A stretch of DNA of 64,000 bases, taken from Ceratodon purpureus (lineage: Eukaryota; Streptophyta; Bryopsida; Pseudoditrichales; Ditrichaceae). Under the pieces are notes generated by a model, which worked only from the letters and a program-made list of their open reading frames with translations, made no database searches and was not told the origin of the DNA. The stretch lies in assembly GCA_014871385.1 (NCBI GenBank), contig CM026426.1, forward strand, positions 97,490,861-97,554,860, given 5' to 3'. Of this stretch, positions 1 to 10,269 are shown one piece after another. Position numbers and translations under genes: made by a program. Within the stretch, counting starts at the first letter, position 1. Every line of letters starts with the position of its first letter.

Positions 1-27
1 GTCACGTATTCTTGTCCCCCTGTGTAG

Positions 28-3000
28 AATGCAGTTAATGGCCAAAGTGAGGCCTGTTGGAGAAGTGGGAGTCCAACATTTGGAGCACGAGTTTGTCAGG
101 GGATACAGTGATGGGGACCGGGTTATGTACATTTCCTTGTACAACCACGAAGAGAAGTTAGCCGATGTCACTGAGGAGATCAAGGCCGACTGGAGCCCGT
201 GTTGGCAAAAAGCGAATGATGATTTCGAATTGGCGATTCAAGGCGATTCCGCCTGGAAGCAATTCTCTGGGAAGATGTTCTACGTCTGAGAAGGTAATCA
301 TCGCCTTGCCGCATGGTTCAGGCATATCAACACTCACCATACCGAGGATCCAGCATGGCATATCTCTGTGCATTGCATTGTCCTTGACCCACGAGGTCAT
401 GTGGGAAACCTTCTTCATGCTATGCAAGATATCAACTGGTAAGAATTTCATCTCATCTTTTCGTCAACTCCGCGCTTATTACCTGCTTCCATTTACACCA
501 TTTGCAATTCTTTTAATACAAATCTTGTTTTGAGGTCTACAGAGAATGATCACGTCAAAAGTAATCTTCCGGCAAAACTATTTCGTATTCGCGTTTTGGG
601 GTGATGAAATTGGAGGAATTTAAGGACCTACTCCATCCAGAGGAATACTAGATATCTTTAAATCAGAAACTGTCTACTCCATCGTGGTTTACTTTGCCAA
701 CGAGAGTCTTCATCGCCTTTCTTTACCGTGTAAAAACTTGGTTATTTATATTCTACATTTCCTTTACTCTATTTAATCTTTTGTTGTAAGTAACTATACT
801 GTGACCCTGTTTTACAGCGAGAAATTGCGGTGGCATCAGACGAAGCTGCCAGAATCTACAAGGAGAAAACATCGGCTGACGAACAAACTCCGTCTGGTGT
901 TTGGGACGCCATGACAGCGGCTTCGAACAACATGGTCGACACTATTAAGAAGAAGGACTTCACCAAGCTATTGGCCATTGCCAATCCCAAGAATGGAGAT
1001 GACTTCTTTGCCGAGGTAAGATTTAAAACCACTTCCTTAATAGTCAATTCATAAGTATTGCACTCTCAACAAATTCATCTAATTCTGTATATGTTGTTCT
1101 GTTCTTAGATCAATCGGCATTACAGTGACGCCAATAAACCGGAGATGACTGTGGACAAGCTTCAAAAGATTGTCCCTGCAGCTGTGAATGCCAAAGTCAA
1201 AGCTCGTTGGCTGAGGTGGAAGAACTCTTCACCTAGTTCCCGGCTTTCTTATTGATTTCTGCCACCAGAATTTAAAGAGGCAGACCTCGACCATTGGTTG
1301 AACAAGGCAACATTCTGGGCTGCGGTATAGTACCTTCAAACTTTATTGTGAATGATGTAAATTTTTTATTTCTTGCATATTTTTCTGAATCTTAACTACC
1401 TTACTTTGATGTTGCAGCTGGAGGAATCGGTCACCCGTGAGTTTGAAGACATCTGTAAGGCCGAGAACTTTGTCATGAAGTGGAAGTCTATCCCGGGTAT
1501 CCTGCGACCCGACGCATATGTAGAGAGTTGGCGTATTCTCTTATGGGAGAAGGCATTCCCCACATTCTTCAGTTCCCGCGCAGAGAAGGCTTTCAAAAAG
1601 AAGTCGGATTTTTCCAAATTCCCGGGGGCTGCAGACGCGGTGAAGTGTGTGACATACCGGTATTACATTTAGAATGTCCTTTTTGAATTCCAGTTACATC
1701 TTCCATTCATTGAGTTTGACGTGTAGAATTCTAATCTATTTTAGTTGAACTTGGTTAGGTACTTCAAGAGAGAGCCGCTTTCAAAAGGTGCCATTCAACA
1801 AGAGCAGCTCCCGAAGTACTTTGCTGCGTGGATTCAGAAGGATTCTGACCAGTGTATCTATACTCCTCAGCAGTTGAAGAGGTTCAATACCCAGCACCTT
1901 CAAGCCGGTTGTTGGTATCTCGATTGCATTCGTGGTTTTGTTATCAAGTCCAAAGCAGAGCTGAAGTCTGAGCTTGATGGAGGATCTTCGGCTGTTGAAG
2001 ATTCTGCAGACGGTTCAGAAAGGCCGAAGGCCTGCAGGATCAGTCATCTGCACCTCCAACGAAGAGAGGGAGAGGGCGGCGACTGCGACCACTGGGTTCC
2101 AAGTCCCAGGCCTCACAGGATACTGGTGCGGAGTCTTCCGCACCAGGGAAGGAGACACCCATTGCTTCTCCAACCGCAGACGTCCCAATACCAACTTCAA
2201 CCACATCGAATGCGCCTTCATCCATTAGTGCTTCTGAGATCATCAGAAGTCTCATTGAGCAGAGGAAGGTCAAACTCTATCCTCAACCAACTTCTTCCAC
2301 AGGAGCTTCGATTTCCACACATGTTTCCATCTTCAACTCCTCTGTGCATTCGATGTTGCGGCGAAATAAGAGATTGGAGACAACAGGTGGCCACCCAGAT
2401 TGGATCAAGACTCAAGACTTCATTCGCAAGGTATGTTCCGATATTTTGACATTTCTTAGATACATCCACCTCTACTCGTTTTATAGTTTCTAACTCTGCT
2501 TTCTTGTTCCCTCAAGTTTGGAGCAGGCCGCCAAAACAGAGTTCTGGGCCGATGCAAACAAGAGAACTATCTGGGAGTCGACTTGATCATTGCCGACATC
2601 CCTGAGAATCTTCCCGTCCCTTCCGTTTCCAATCCCCTCACGAGTATTCCGCCTTGGAACTCTTGCTCCAAGGATTATGTGTACGACATCTTCCATTTTG
2701 CAGATCAATACCTGCAGAAAGATGGTGCCCTACCCTCATCTACAACACTGATCAGAACCTGGCTAAGGATATCGAGGAAGAAGCTGAGGGTGGTGACTTC
2801 GTGCTTTTCAAGGACTGGTGGGGCGTCAATGTACTCGGCCTGACTTCTCCTACGAACCCCGAGAACTTGGTAATTTTATCAGAACATTTCCTTCTCTTTA
2901 CTTACTGATAACCCTTCCGCTTAATTTTACTCACTAGTTTTGCTTGACTGCAGACTATGCGATTCTGGATTCGCGTCTACGTTCGTAGTGGCAGTACTTT

Positions 3001-3754
3001 CTCCTTCCTGACGAAGAAATCCTAGTTGATCCATGGGGTCCTCAACATTACCAAGAGTGATGCCATTTTCAACTGGACCGGTGCGGAGTCGCAACAAATG
3101 AATGGGGACGTTCCGTGGAGAGGACCAAGGGAGGAAACCCATGAGATGATGCAGAGCATAACTGGAGAGCTCTCGGAGCCCGGCGACATTGTCCTCGACT
3201 GGAATGCAGGGACAGGTAACTATTCATATATATCTCCGCTTAATTATTCCTCTCATTTTTTCCACAGTTTCTCATTTCTTTGTTTCTCTCCGAGTTTCAG
3301 GGGCCTCCATCAAGGCTTCCCAGGCTATTGGTCGTCACATTCTAGCTTTTGAGGAGGACGAAGCCATATTCAACGCTATTCTCAAACCGTGCATGGCTAG
3401 ACCATTCGCCATGGGCCCTCCTAAACATCCTAGGCCGGCAGCAGCAGACGAAGCGCCTCCAAAGAGACCAAGACCTGATAAGTGGTGTAAGTCTTCTATT
3501 CTTTGTTCAAATTATCCAAGCATTGCTTCTCTTTGCACCTCTACGTACTCAATCTAACCACAATCGGTTTTATACTTCCGGACTACGCAAAGGGCTTAGC
3601 TCACGCGTTTCAATCTGGAGCCCTTACATATGTTCCTAGTCGGCCAACTACTTTTGATCCCAGGGCCCTTCTATTCGTCGATGCAGAGGCTGTAAAAGGA
3701 GATTCAGAGTCATCTAGTTCTGAGAGTGGAAGTAGCGATTGTAGCATGTTGTGA
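28..3754 (+). pseudogene. ParB/Srx-like domain joined to beta-class DNA methyltransferase-like domain, decayed copy
   Basis: Approximate exons, judged from GT-AG borders and the partner copy in Z: 28-438, one fuzzy exon near 540-700, 819-1014, 1110-1325, 1418-1659, 1758-2430, 2517-2870, 2954-3215, 3300-3486 and 3575-3754. The first exon has a ParB/sulfiredoxin-type EGNHRLAAW motif near 290-316, with an in-frame TGA just before it. The middle is helical and unrecognised. Downstream, DLIIADIPENLP sits where beta-class amino-methyltransferases carry DPPY/W. It is followed by DIVLDWNAGTG and AIGRHILAFEEDEAIF, which match the motif I (SAM-binding) loop and the following strand. The order IV then I is typical of the beta class. 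The tail is acidic and serine-rich. Breaks seen: at least two in-frame stops, a frame change near 2030 and a shortened last exon. Function is inferred; a role in DNA binding or modification is likely, catalysis doubtful. Confidence 0.72.
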
Positions 3755-4017
3755 GTTTGAAGGAGGCTTCAGTCTATCATTGTTTTCATCTGATTTGATT
3801 TGATTTAATTGAAGTTTTATTGCATACTCCTTCGTCTACTCTACTGCAAACAACCTAAACTTGTTATGATTCTCATTTCCAGTTCGTATCCATGTATGTA
3901 AAGAATGAAATGTCACATCTGTAATGCTCAAAATGTAACATGCACAATGAAATGTTACAACTCAAATGCTCAAAAAATATATATATATTGCTGTAATTAC
4001 TTTCTTAATCATTCATG
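3755..4017. other. Short spacer between convergent genes of X
   Basis: AT-rich, with a small AAATGT/ATGCTCAAAA duplication around 3905-3975 and an (AT)n run near 3978. It probably holds the 3' ends of both convergent transcripts. Confidence 0.4.
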
Positions 4018-4581
4018 TTACCTACTCTTGGGAGAGATCCAGATATCATCTCTTGGAGAAATTTTCTCTCCTTCCGGCACATCCAAGAACTGATTCCCAT
4101 TGGCCAATAGCAATGACCTCAACTGACCTAACTCAACGCAACTAAGTTCTCCAAGGGACGCTGTCTCTAACCTCTCGTTGTAAATTGGATTTGCAAGTTT
4201 CCAAGAACTCCTAAAAACACTCCAGTTGATGTTGAACCGACTAACTTCGTATTCGTCCTTCGGACTCGAATGGCGACCCTCGTACGAAAAGTAATCCCAC
4301 CTCGCTAGCCGAAGGCATGCGTATTCAGGACTGCTGTCAATCTCACGGTTCCACCTCTTCGACACAGCACGAGCGTTCTCGACATCTTCAAACGTAATTA
4401 CAGTCGGAGGAGTCCAACCCTGCGTTGCACTACTACCTATATGATCCCAGGGGTTGGGCCCATCCGCCATCCGCTTAAGCAGATCCTGTAAAATTGTTAC
4501 GCATGCAACGACCTCAAATGAATCACCCATACCTTCAAACAACTCCCTAGCAAGTACAAGCTTAAGTTCTACAGAAATCAT
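4018..4581 (-). CDS. Small protein of element X, weakly F-box-like
   Basis: An open frame of 187 residues whose first Met is at 4581. The middle holds ITFEDVENARAVSKRWNREI followed by YACLRLARWDY, which recalls the second half of an F-box (ARAVSKRW). I would not call it F-box without a profile match. The C-terminal half has a conserved ELGQLRSLLLANGN stretch and ends with IWISPKSR. A clear homologue lies in element Y at 33050-33590, same orientation and same position relative to the TIR, so this is a regular cargo gene of the family and not noise. It is convergent with the ParB-methyltransferase gene. This copy is uninterrupted, unlike the one in Y. Confidence 0.65.
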   Translation of the reverse strand: MISVELKLVLARELFEGMGDSFEVVACVTILQDLLKRMADGPNPWDHIGSSATQGWTPPTVITFEDVENARAVSKRWNREIDSSPEYACLRLARWDYFSYEGRHSSPKDEYEVSRFNINWSVFRSSWKLANPIYNERLETASLGELSCVELGQLRSLLLANGNQFLDVPEGEKISPRDDIWISPKSR

Positions 4582-4920
4582 TGAGCTAATACAACTTCAA
4601 GGACGTCTGCTAAGGTTTATATAGATCGTTGCTTGACACTTAAGCTAGAAATGGTCTTAGCTAAAGACGAAGAATTCTTCGACCAAGACAAGCAGATTGA
4701 CTTGGTATACATCTTGGTTTCAGCAACTCCATTATTGTACACGAATTCTGAAATATGCCACAAACTTTTAGGACCATTTCTTTTTGATGGTTTTGAGTTT
4801 TCTTATTCCTAGAATTATCTATATTAACGGTATCAATATTTTATGTTCTGATCTAAAAACAGCGTGCTGGAATACTCGTATCTTGATCCAATAAGGAACC
4901 AACTCTATAGGATTGTATGC

Positions 4921-4950
4921 ATGACGTCATCATGACATCAGCCCTAATTT
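4921..4950. promoter_or_regulatory. Paired TGACGTCA-like block upstream of the small X gene
   Basis: Reads TGACGTCATCATGACATCA followed by GCCCTAATTT. Two bZIP/TGA-type cores in a near-palindrome. The same block occurs in Y (about 34006-34035) and Z (about 60624-60653). It lies between the small minus-strand gene and the TIR, so it could be that gene's promoter or a transposase site. Confidence 0.5.
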
Positions 4951-5063
4951 GTACCTCGGTAAACAGACTTAAGAAATTCTTACCAGATATAACCCTGAAT
5001 TCCACGATAATATACTCTTTTCCTATAAAAGGTAAGAAATTCATGCCTTAATTTAGTAATTTT

Positions 5064-5076
5064 CCACGGTTATAGG
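5064..5076. repeat. Subterminal conserved box of X
   Basis: CCACGGTTATAGG, identical (as reverse complement) to boxes at 25148-25160 and 60498-60510 and identical in sense to 34148-34160. It lies about 105 bp from the terminus. Likely a recognition site for the mobilising protein (inference). Confidence 0.65.
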
Positions 5077-5181
5077 ATCTATTTCGCTTTTGAAAATTTG
5101 GCTAATTGTCAATTCTGTGCTCTCCATTCTGTGCTCACCGCTCTCCGCTCTCCGCTCTCCGCTCACATACGAATTTCTCCC

Positions 5182-6518
5182 AGTTGTTGTATCCTAGCAC
5201 AAGGGGAGACGGTACTGTAGGGCAGCACTTCAACCTTACGCAGGTACCATGCGACATTTCTATTGATCCCATCACTTGTTTCTCCTTTGATTTTCAAATC
5301 TCTATTCATTTTGAGCTATCTAATACCCCCATTTTTCACATCTATGTGAAAGAGCTTGTAAGAAAGAGGTTGGAATTTATGAATATCTCTCTTGGTACTA
5401 AGCTTATTGAACCAATTTTAGTTATGTGTATGAGTGTAAAACGGGGTGGAGAGAAGGGGGTGTGGGCTGGAATAGTAAAATTACACCTCCTCCACCCTGA
5501 AATTGATGGTATTGCCCTCTTGAAGGGCTTAAGACCATTTATCTTGCTACTTGACTCTTCATCAAATGTGGGCACCTTGGGCAAGGTATGTAAGTCTTAC
5601 CATGCTATTGCAAGAAATAATAATTTATCTGTTAATATTACGAGTGAGAATTTGGTGAATGTATCTCCATATACCCTCTTCTTTGATGTGTTGGAGAGCA
5701 GTTTTAGGAGAGGCCTCGATTTTGAGGTGGTGGATGTGCAAAAGAGCACTCCTCTTAACTATGCCTACATAGTTGCACCCGCCCCCCTTCAAGCCAAGAG
5801 AATCAAAGAGAACCAAGCGACCACTCATCATGAGATGCTAGTTGGGCAAATGAAGAAGGGTCCATCACTTACCTTGGAGCAAAAGCAAAGGAAAGAAGCC
5901 CTCACTCTTACCCTCTACAATCTTCCAGTTCTTATGAGTATTGATGCTACATCACTTGAAATTTACAATGTCTTTGGAACCAAAAATGTGGTAAGCATTT
6001 GGTTCCACAAACAAGATGGCACTAAGCACAATGGTAGTGCTAATGTGGAATGTCTTAGTCCATTTGTTTATAAAAAATGGGTGGGCAAAGAGGTAAAAAT
6101 TGGAGTTTACCACGTTGAAATTACCCCTCACCGTAGAAGCCTTGAGGGAAGTGAAAAACCCTCCAAGGAAGTGTTAGAAAAATTTGATTTTACTAACCCT
6201 AACATGTGTTTGGTTAATACTGTGGAAGCCATTCAAAATTAACCTCAAGGAGAAGCAAGTGCCACTGAAGGTGAGGTTTTTACTATTATGAAGGAGGCAA
6301 ATGAGGAAGGTAACAAGAAGTTGAAGGTGGAGTTACACAAGGAAATGACTGAGCTAAAGAAGGACATTATCAAGGAGGCTCACCATTATGTGGATGATAT
6401 TAACGAGAAGTTGAAGAAGCAGATGTTAGACATTCAAACTACACTTACCTTGGCACTTACCGGAATGCAACAATTTACCGGTGGACTTTTATTTCAAGAG
6501 AAGCCAACTGTGGATTGA
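5182..6518 (+). pseudogene. LINE ORF1-like gene (RRM-like domain plus coiled coil), 5' part removed by X
   Basis: An open frame runs from inside the X terminus (5106) across the junction at 5181, so its first residues are transposon-derived. The genuine part starts at about 5182. The region around 5900-6150 looks like an RRM: LTLYNLP as RNP2 and HNGSANVECL as RNP1, between strand-like blocks. One in-frame TAA (6240-6242) separates this from a tail at 6288-6518 rich in K/E heptads (ELKKDIIKEAHHYVDDINEK), predicted to be a coiled coil. RRM plus coiled coil is the usual make-up of LINE ORF1 proteins, which bind RNA. It is followed by a short-repeat array and, beyond element P, by the LINE ORF2 region, which supports this reading. 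I recognise no closer family. Confidence 0.5.
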
Positions 6519-6729
6519 CCACAAATTGCCGAGGTAAAAAGTATTTACTGAAATACTACTATAGTTACTTATTAGTACATTGGCATAGTAATTTACTTAG
6601 ATTTTACCGTGAGATAAATATTTTTTCCTATAGTAGAAAACATATGATTTTACCGTGATCTGAATACGATATGAAATATAATTACAATTACTATACTTTA
6701 CACTTGTGTAAATGTAATTACCAACGGGA

Positions 6730-6831
6730 TACTCATCCAAAACTCCATCTCCAACCAAATTTACAAATTCATCCAAAAGTTCATCCAAAATCTACATTTC
6801 ATCTAAAACTTAGTTTCCATCCAAATCCAAC
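6730..6831 (+). repeat. TTCATCCAAAA short-repeat array, left half
   Basis: Degenerate tandem units of about 20-23 bp built on TTCATCCAAAA. The array stops exactly at element P and resumes at 23402, showing that P split one array. Confidence 0.75.
6824..6831. repeat. Left 8-bp target-site duplication of P
   Basis: AATCCAAC, identical to 23402-23409. Eight base pairs is the hAT length. Confidence 0.9.
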
Positions 6832-6900
6832 CAGAGCTGTTCAAAAAGACGTCCGACCCGGACGTCCCCCATCCCGGACGTGGCGTCACCAATGCTCGAG
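6832..6900 (+). repeat. P left terminal repeat with GGACGTC units
   Basis: CAGAGCTGTTCA terminus followed by three GACGTC-containing units at 6849-6882 and GGCGTCAC. The right end at 23341-23401 shows the same plan in inverted order, imperfectly matched. Confidence 0.75.
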
Positions 6901-6939
6901 AATTACGTCGCGGTAGTAATTTTGCGACCCCGGGGGGAT

Positions 6940-7560
6940 AAAAACATCTCCCAACCGTCCGATCGGCCGATCCCGCCACCACGCTCCATCTCGGCCATCG
7001 GTTTGTGGGGACGGCCGCTAAGACGGCCGCGGGTTCGCAGGGGACAGCCGCACCTCGATACGACGGCCAAGATGCGGCCGTTCTAGCTGATCGCGGGGCG
7101 TCGGATGTCGGCGGCCCTCCTCGGCCGTCCGATCCCGCGGCCATTGCCGTGGCCGACCACGGGGACGGCCACGGGGACGGCCGCTCAATCCAAAGGCCCG
7201 GATGGTTCCCGCCGCGGGCCATCCGGGACCGCTGGATTGCCGCGGCTAACCGCAGGCCGTCGGATCCCGCGGCCATCCCTGTAGCCATTCCAACGGTCGG
7301 CCACGGCGACGGCTGCGGGATCCGACGGCCAGCGGCCGGCATGGTTGGCCTGGGAGGGCCGTCCGATCCCTCGACCGCGGAGGGCCGTCCGCGTGGCCAA
7401 CCGCGAGAGAACCGGCCGTCCGCGTGGCCGACCGCGGAGACGGCCGCGTCAGGCGACGGCCACGCGGCGCCATCGCCCGACGCGGCCGTCCGATCGGACG
7501 GCCGCGGGGGCCGTAGGTCCGACAGCCGCGAGGACGGCCGTGGGGACGGCCGCGAGGTCG
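6940..7560. repeat. GC-rich GACGGCCGTC array 1, upstream of the kinase-like gene
   Basis: About 620 bp dense in CpG and in palindromic GACGGCCGTC/GCGGCCGC units. Long open frames on both strands here (up to 263 residues, P/R/S/G/A-rich) are by-products of this composition. The array ends just before a TATA-like element and the kinase-like gene. Confidence 0.8.
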
Positions 7561-7568
7561 GCTTCTCC

Positions 7569-7577
7569 TTTATAAGG
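7569..7577 (+). promoter_or_regulatory. TATA-like element of the kinase-like gene
   Basis: TTTATAAG directly after GC array 1, about 265 bp before the ATG at 7841. Confidence 0.45.
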
Positions 7578-7840
7578 GGAAGCCGCCTCTTCATTTTTTA
7601 CCTTTTTTCTCCCATTTCGCGTGAGGCCGATTGCTACTGGTGGAGGATTCGCTCCTTCTCCGTTGGTTGTTCTCATCGGGAGGAAAGGGGTCTTTTATTT
7701 GGGGGGGGGGACTTTTCGAATTTTTAAACGGTTTTTTCAAAACCCTTTGGATTTGTATTGCTCCGATTAATCTTTGTGGGAATTGAGGGTTTATTTGGAG
7801 TTGCGTATGCGATTGCTTGAAGCCTTGAAGGCTTTCCACG

Positions 7841-9330
7841 ATGCCGAAGAACAAGAAGCAGAAGAATGTGGGGGAATGGGCGGACATATACGATGACAAA
7901 CCGAGCTTACGTAGCAAGGATTATAGTACGGCATTCATCGTGGAATTTTACGAGGAGAACACCCTTGTTTCATTGAACAATTGTTACGTCCGGTATGAGG
8001 AAGATGGGACCAAGAAATTCAAGTCAGAGATGGAGGTAAAGATTATGGATCATTTGATGCATCTGCACTGGGAATCCAAGAGACAGAAGCGCGGTTACCT
8101 TCAGTTCGTGGAACAGCGTGCACATGATGCGTTGAGGAATGCTCGTGACGTTGTGTCTAAGTATGCAAGATAGCATAGGGGGGGAGTCGAGGCCTTCAAG
8201 GATGTTATTTCAAAGGCAGATTGCTTCCAGAGACTAATGGTGCCCTTGAGCTCAAGAAAGCATCTACGGATCTCTGTTGAATGGTGGAATACTCCAATTG
8301 GGATGGAGACGGCGGCCGACTTACGTAGACGGCATTTGACTATCTTGTCAGACTACGCACTTTTCTATTACTTGGACAAGGAAGTTCAGAGAGGTGGTTA
8401 TGCTACCATACGTAGAGTTTGTATCGAGGGAAACCTGGAAATCCCACCATTCTAGGAGTTTGCTGAGAAACGGCCGCTCAATTGGTCTATGAGGCCGGAT
8501 TTGGCACGTGTGGACCACAACAACGAATCTCTTGCGATAAGGATTCCCCATCATGGTGTCATCCGCTTCATGGCCATTCATGAGAAGGAACATTTCAGAT
8601 TCATGTTCTGGTGGAACGGTGGGACCCTTTGAGCCATGCTACAGAGAGACAACGAGGCCCCGGATGACCTCCCCATCGACTACATCTTCAGTAGGAATCC
8701 AGAGGACAGTCCGATTCTAGGAAAGCGTCTCCGACTTTTCCGAAGTAAGCGTACAGAGCTTGCTTGGGCATTGTGTAACATCATAGATGCTGTGCACAAA
8801 TACGGTTACCTCCACAATGACTTGTCACCGGACAACATCCTACTTCACTTTCCGGAAGATGAGTCCAAGATCTACATCGGTGTTTGTGATTGGGGCTTGA
8901 TGACGAAGACACTAGAGAACAGAAGGTCGCCTTGGGTTTTTGAGAGTGTCCATCAGAAGGAGGAGACTATCAGAAGGAGGAGACTATGAGGAGGCGATAC
9001 TGGGTGGATCCTCGCGTGGTATACGTACACAAGGAAAACCAAGATATTCAAATCATTCTAGATTTGACGGTTGCATCGGAGGATTTTGCAGCTGCGAAGA
9101 TTGCGGCAAAGATCAACAGGGGCAACATGTGCACGGCATACCACAAAGCGGAGCCAGTAGAAACACGCCATTTCAAGAATATCGGAGAACTCGCAATGGT
9201 TTTCGAAGGTTACCTTGAGAGAGTTTGCCAAAACAACAGAGGAACGATTGGTGGACTCGGACATCTTATTAACCGTTTCAGAGATACACACAACTGGCCC
9301 ACTCCCTACAAGCACTACCGCATGGGGTAG
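7841..9330 (+). pseudogene. Protein-kinase-like cargo gene of P
   Basis: One intronless frame of about 490 codons from ATG 7841. It has three in-frame stops (8171-8173 TAG, about 8453 TAG, about 8630 TGA). A 17-bp tandem duplication at 8952-8985 shifts the frame for the last 115 codons. The C-terminal half has HNDLSPDNILL, a kinase catalytic loop (HRDLKPxN with the Asp and Asn kept), then CDWGLM, a DFG-like magnesium motif with Trp for Phe. The N-terminal half (MPKNKKQKNV...) has no glycine loop that I can identify. It is the left gene of P and convergent with the next gene. A kinase is unexpected in a hAT; it could act on host or transposase proteins (speculation). Confidence 0.68.
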
Positions 9331-10269
9331 TAATATGGAGAGGCATATCTACCTTTCCGAATTTCTATAATTTCATAATGTTTTTTTTCTTACCGGACGG
9401 CGGGCATAGCCCTCAGTAGTGAATAGTTATATTTAGATTCTAAATTATGATGAGATGTTGGAATCTCAATTTTTGTACATCGGTCAATATTTTGTTTATA
9501 AAGTTTATTTGCATTTGGTTCAAATCTGGTCTTGTGTATTGAGATTGGTCTATTTCCGTCCCTCGTACTCTCTAGAAAAAGGATTTGCTCCATACATCCA
9601 GCTAGAACTCGATAGTCTCTATTGTAATTATGAAAATGATGTGATATGTGAATTGTAACCAATATGCTTTGTACGTTTTAGTCTTAGAAATATTGGCAAA
9701 CGTATACTAAGCTTCTTTTTGTGAAGACGAAAGCGTAAGGGCTGCATAACATGATTGCTCATAATCCCCGGTACAAACAAATAGCTTAAATATAAATATG
9801 CATCCCTCGAAAAGAATCATTCACGATATTCTTATTAATTTAGCAAAAAATATATTTGAAAATTATTGTGCATACGTGTCTTGAGATTCATAATATTCAA
9901 CTGGTCATAACCCATGTCAATGGTAAGTTGTCATTTTAAAAATAGTGATATTGATATTAATGTGCACTTAGAATACCGCTAGGAGAAGATTAAAAAGACA
10001 AATTCCTTTCAAATGTCAAGACAACTACAGTATAGAAGACAACACAACTACACTCTATTCCACTAATTCTATCTATTTTGTTTGCAATATGAGGCACGTG
10101 CCAATTTTCTGGAGTCCATACATCTTAAACCTCCACCTTATAAAATGCAAACTATGTACACACTATGCTTGCATCTTTTACTTTACGCTGTAAATTTGTA
10201 ATATGTGATGTCCACATTAAAGACTCGGTACGCTCCGATGCTGTAGAAAGTACTACCATGCACCCCATT
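9331..10269. other. Spacer between convergent P genes
   Basis: AT-rich. No supported gene or repeat seen; it probably holds both 3' ends. Confidence 0.4.

Larger units (their letters stand above)
1..5181. mobile_element. Element X, right part of a TIR DNA element (ParB-methyltransferase family)
   Basis: The right terminus is at about 5181 (CTCCC). It is nearly identical, as reverse complement, to the terminus of element Z at 60392 and resembles both ends of element Y. Going inward from the end there are GCTCTCCGCTC-type tandem units (about 5116-5165), the conserved box at 5064-5076 and a paired TGACGTCA-like block near 4921. The element carries the ParB-methyltransferase gene on the plus strand and a small convergent gene on the minus strand. 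The left end lies outside the window. I recognise no transposase in the visible part, so the superfamily is unknown. The right flank starts AGTTGTTG, the expected target duplication if this family makes 8-bp duplications as Y suggests. Confidence 0.8.

Noticed and set aside
6803-7727. Long open frames of 240-263 residues on both strands
   Set aside because: They follow the GC-rich GGCCGTC array; Pro/Arg/Ser/Ala low complexity and overlap in all frames.
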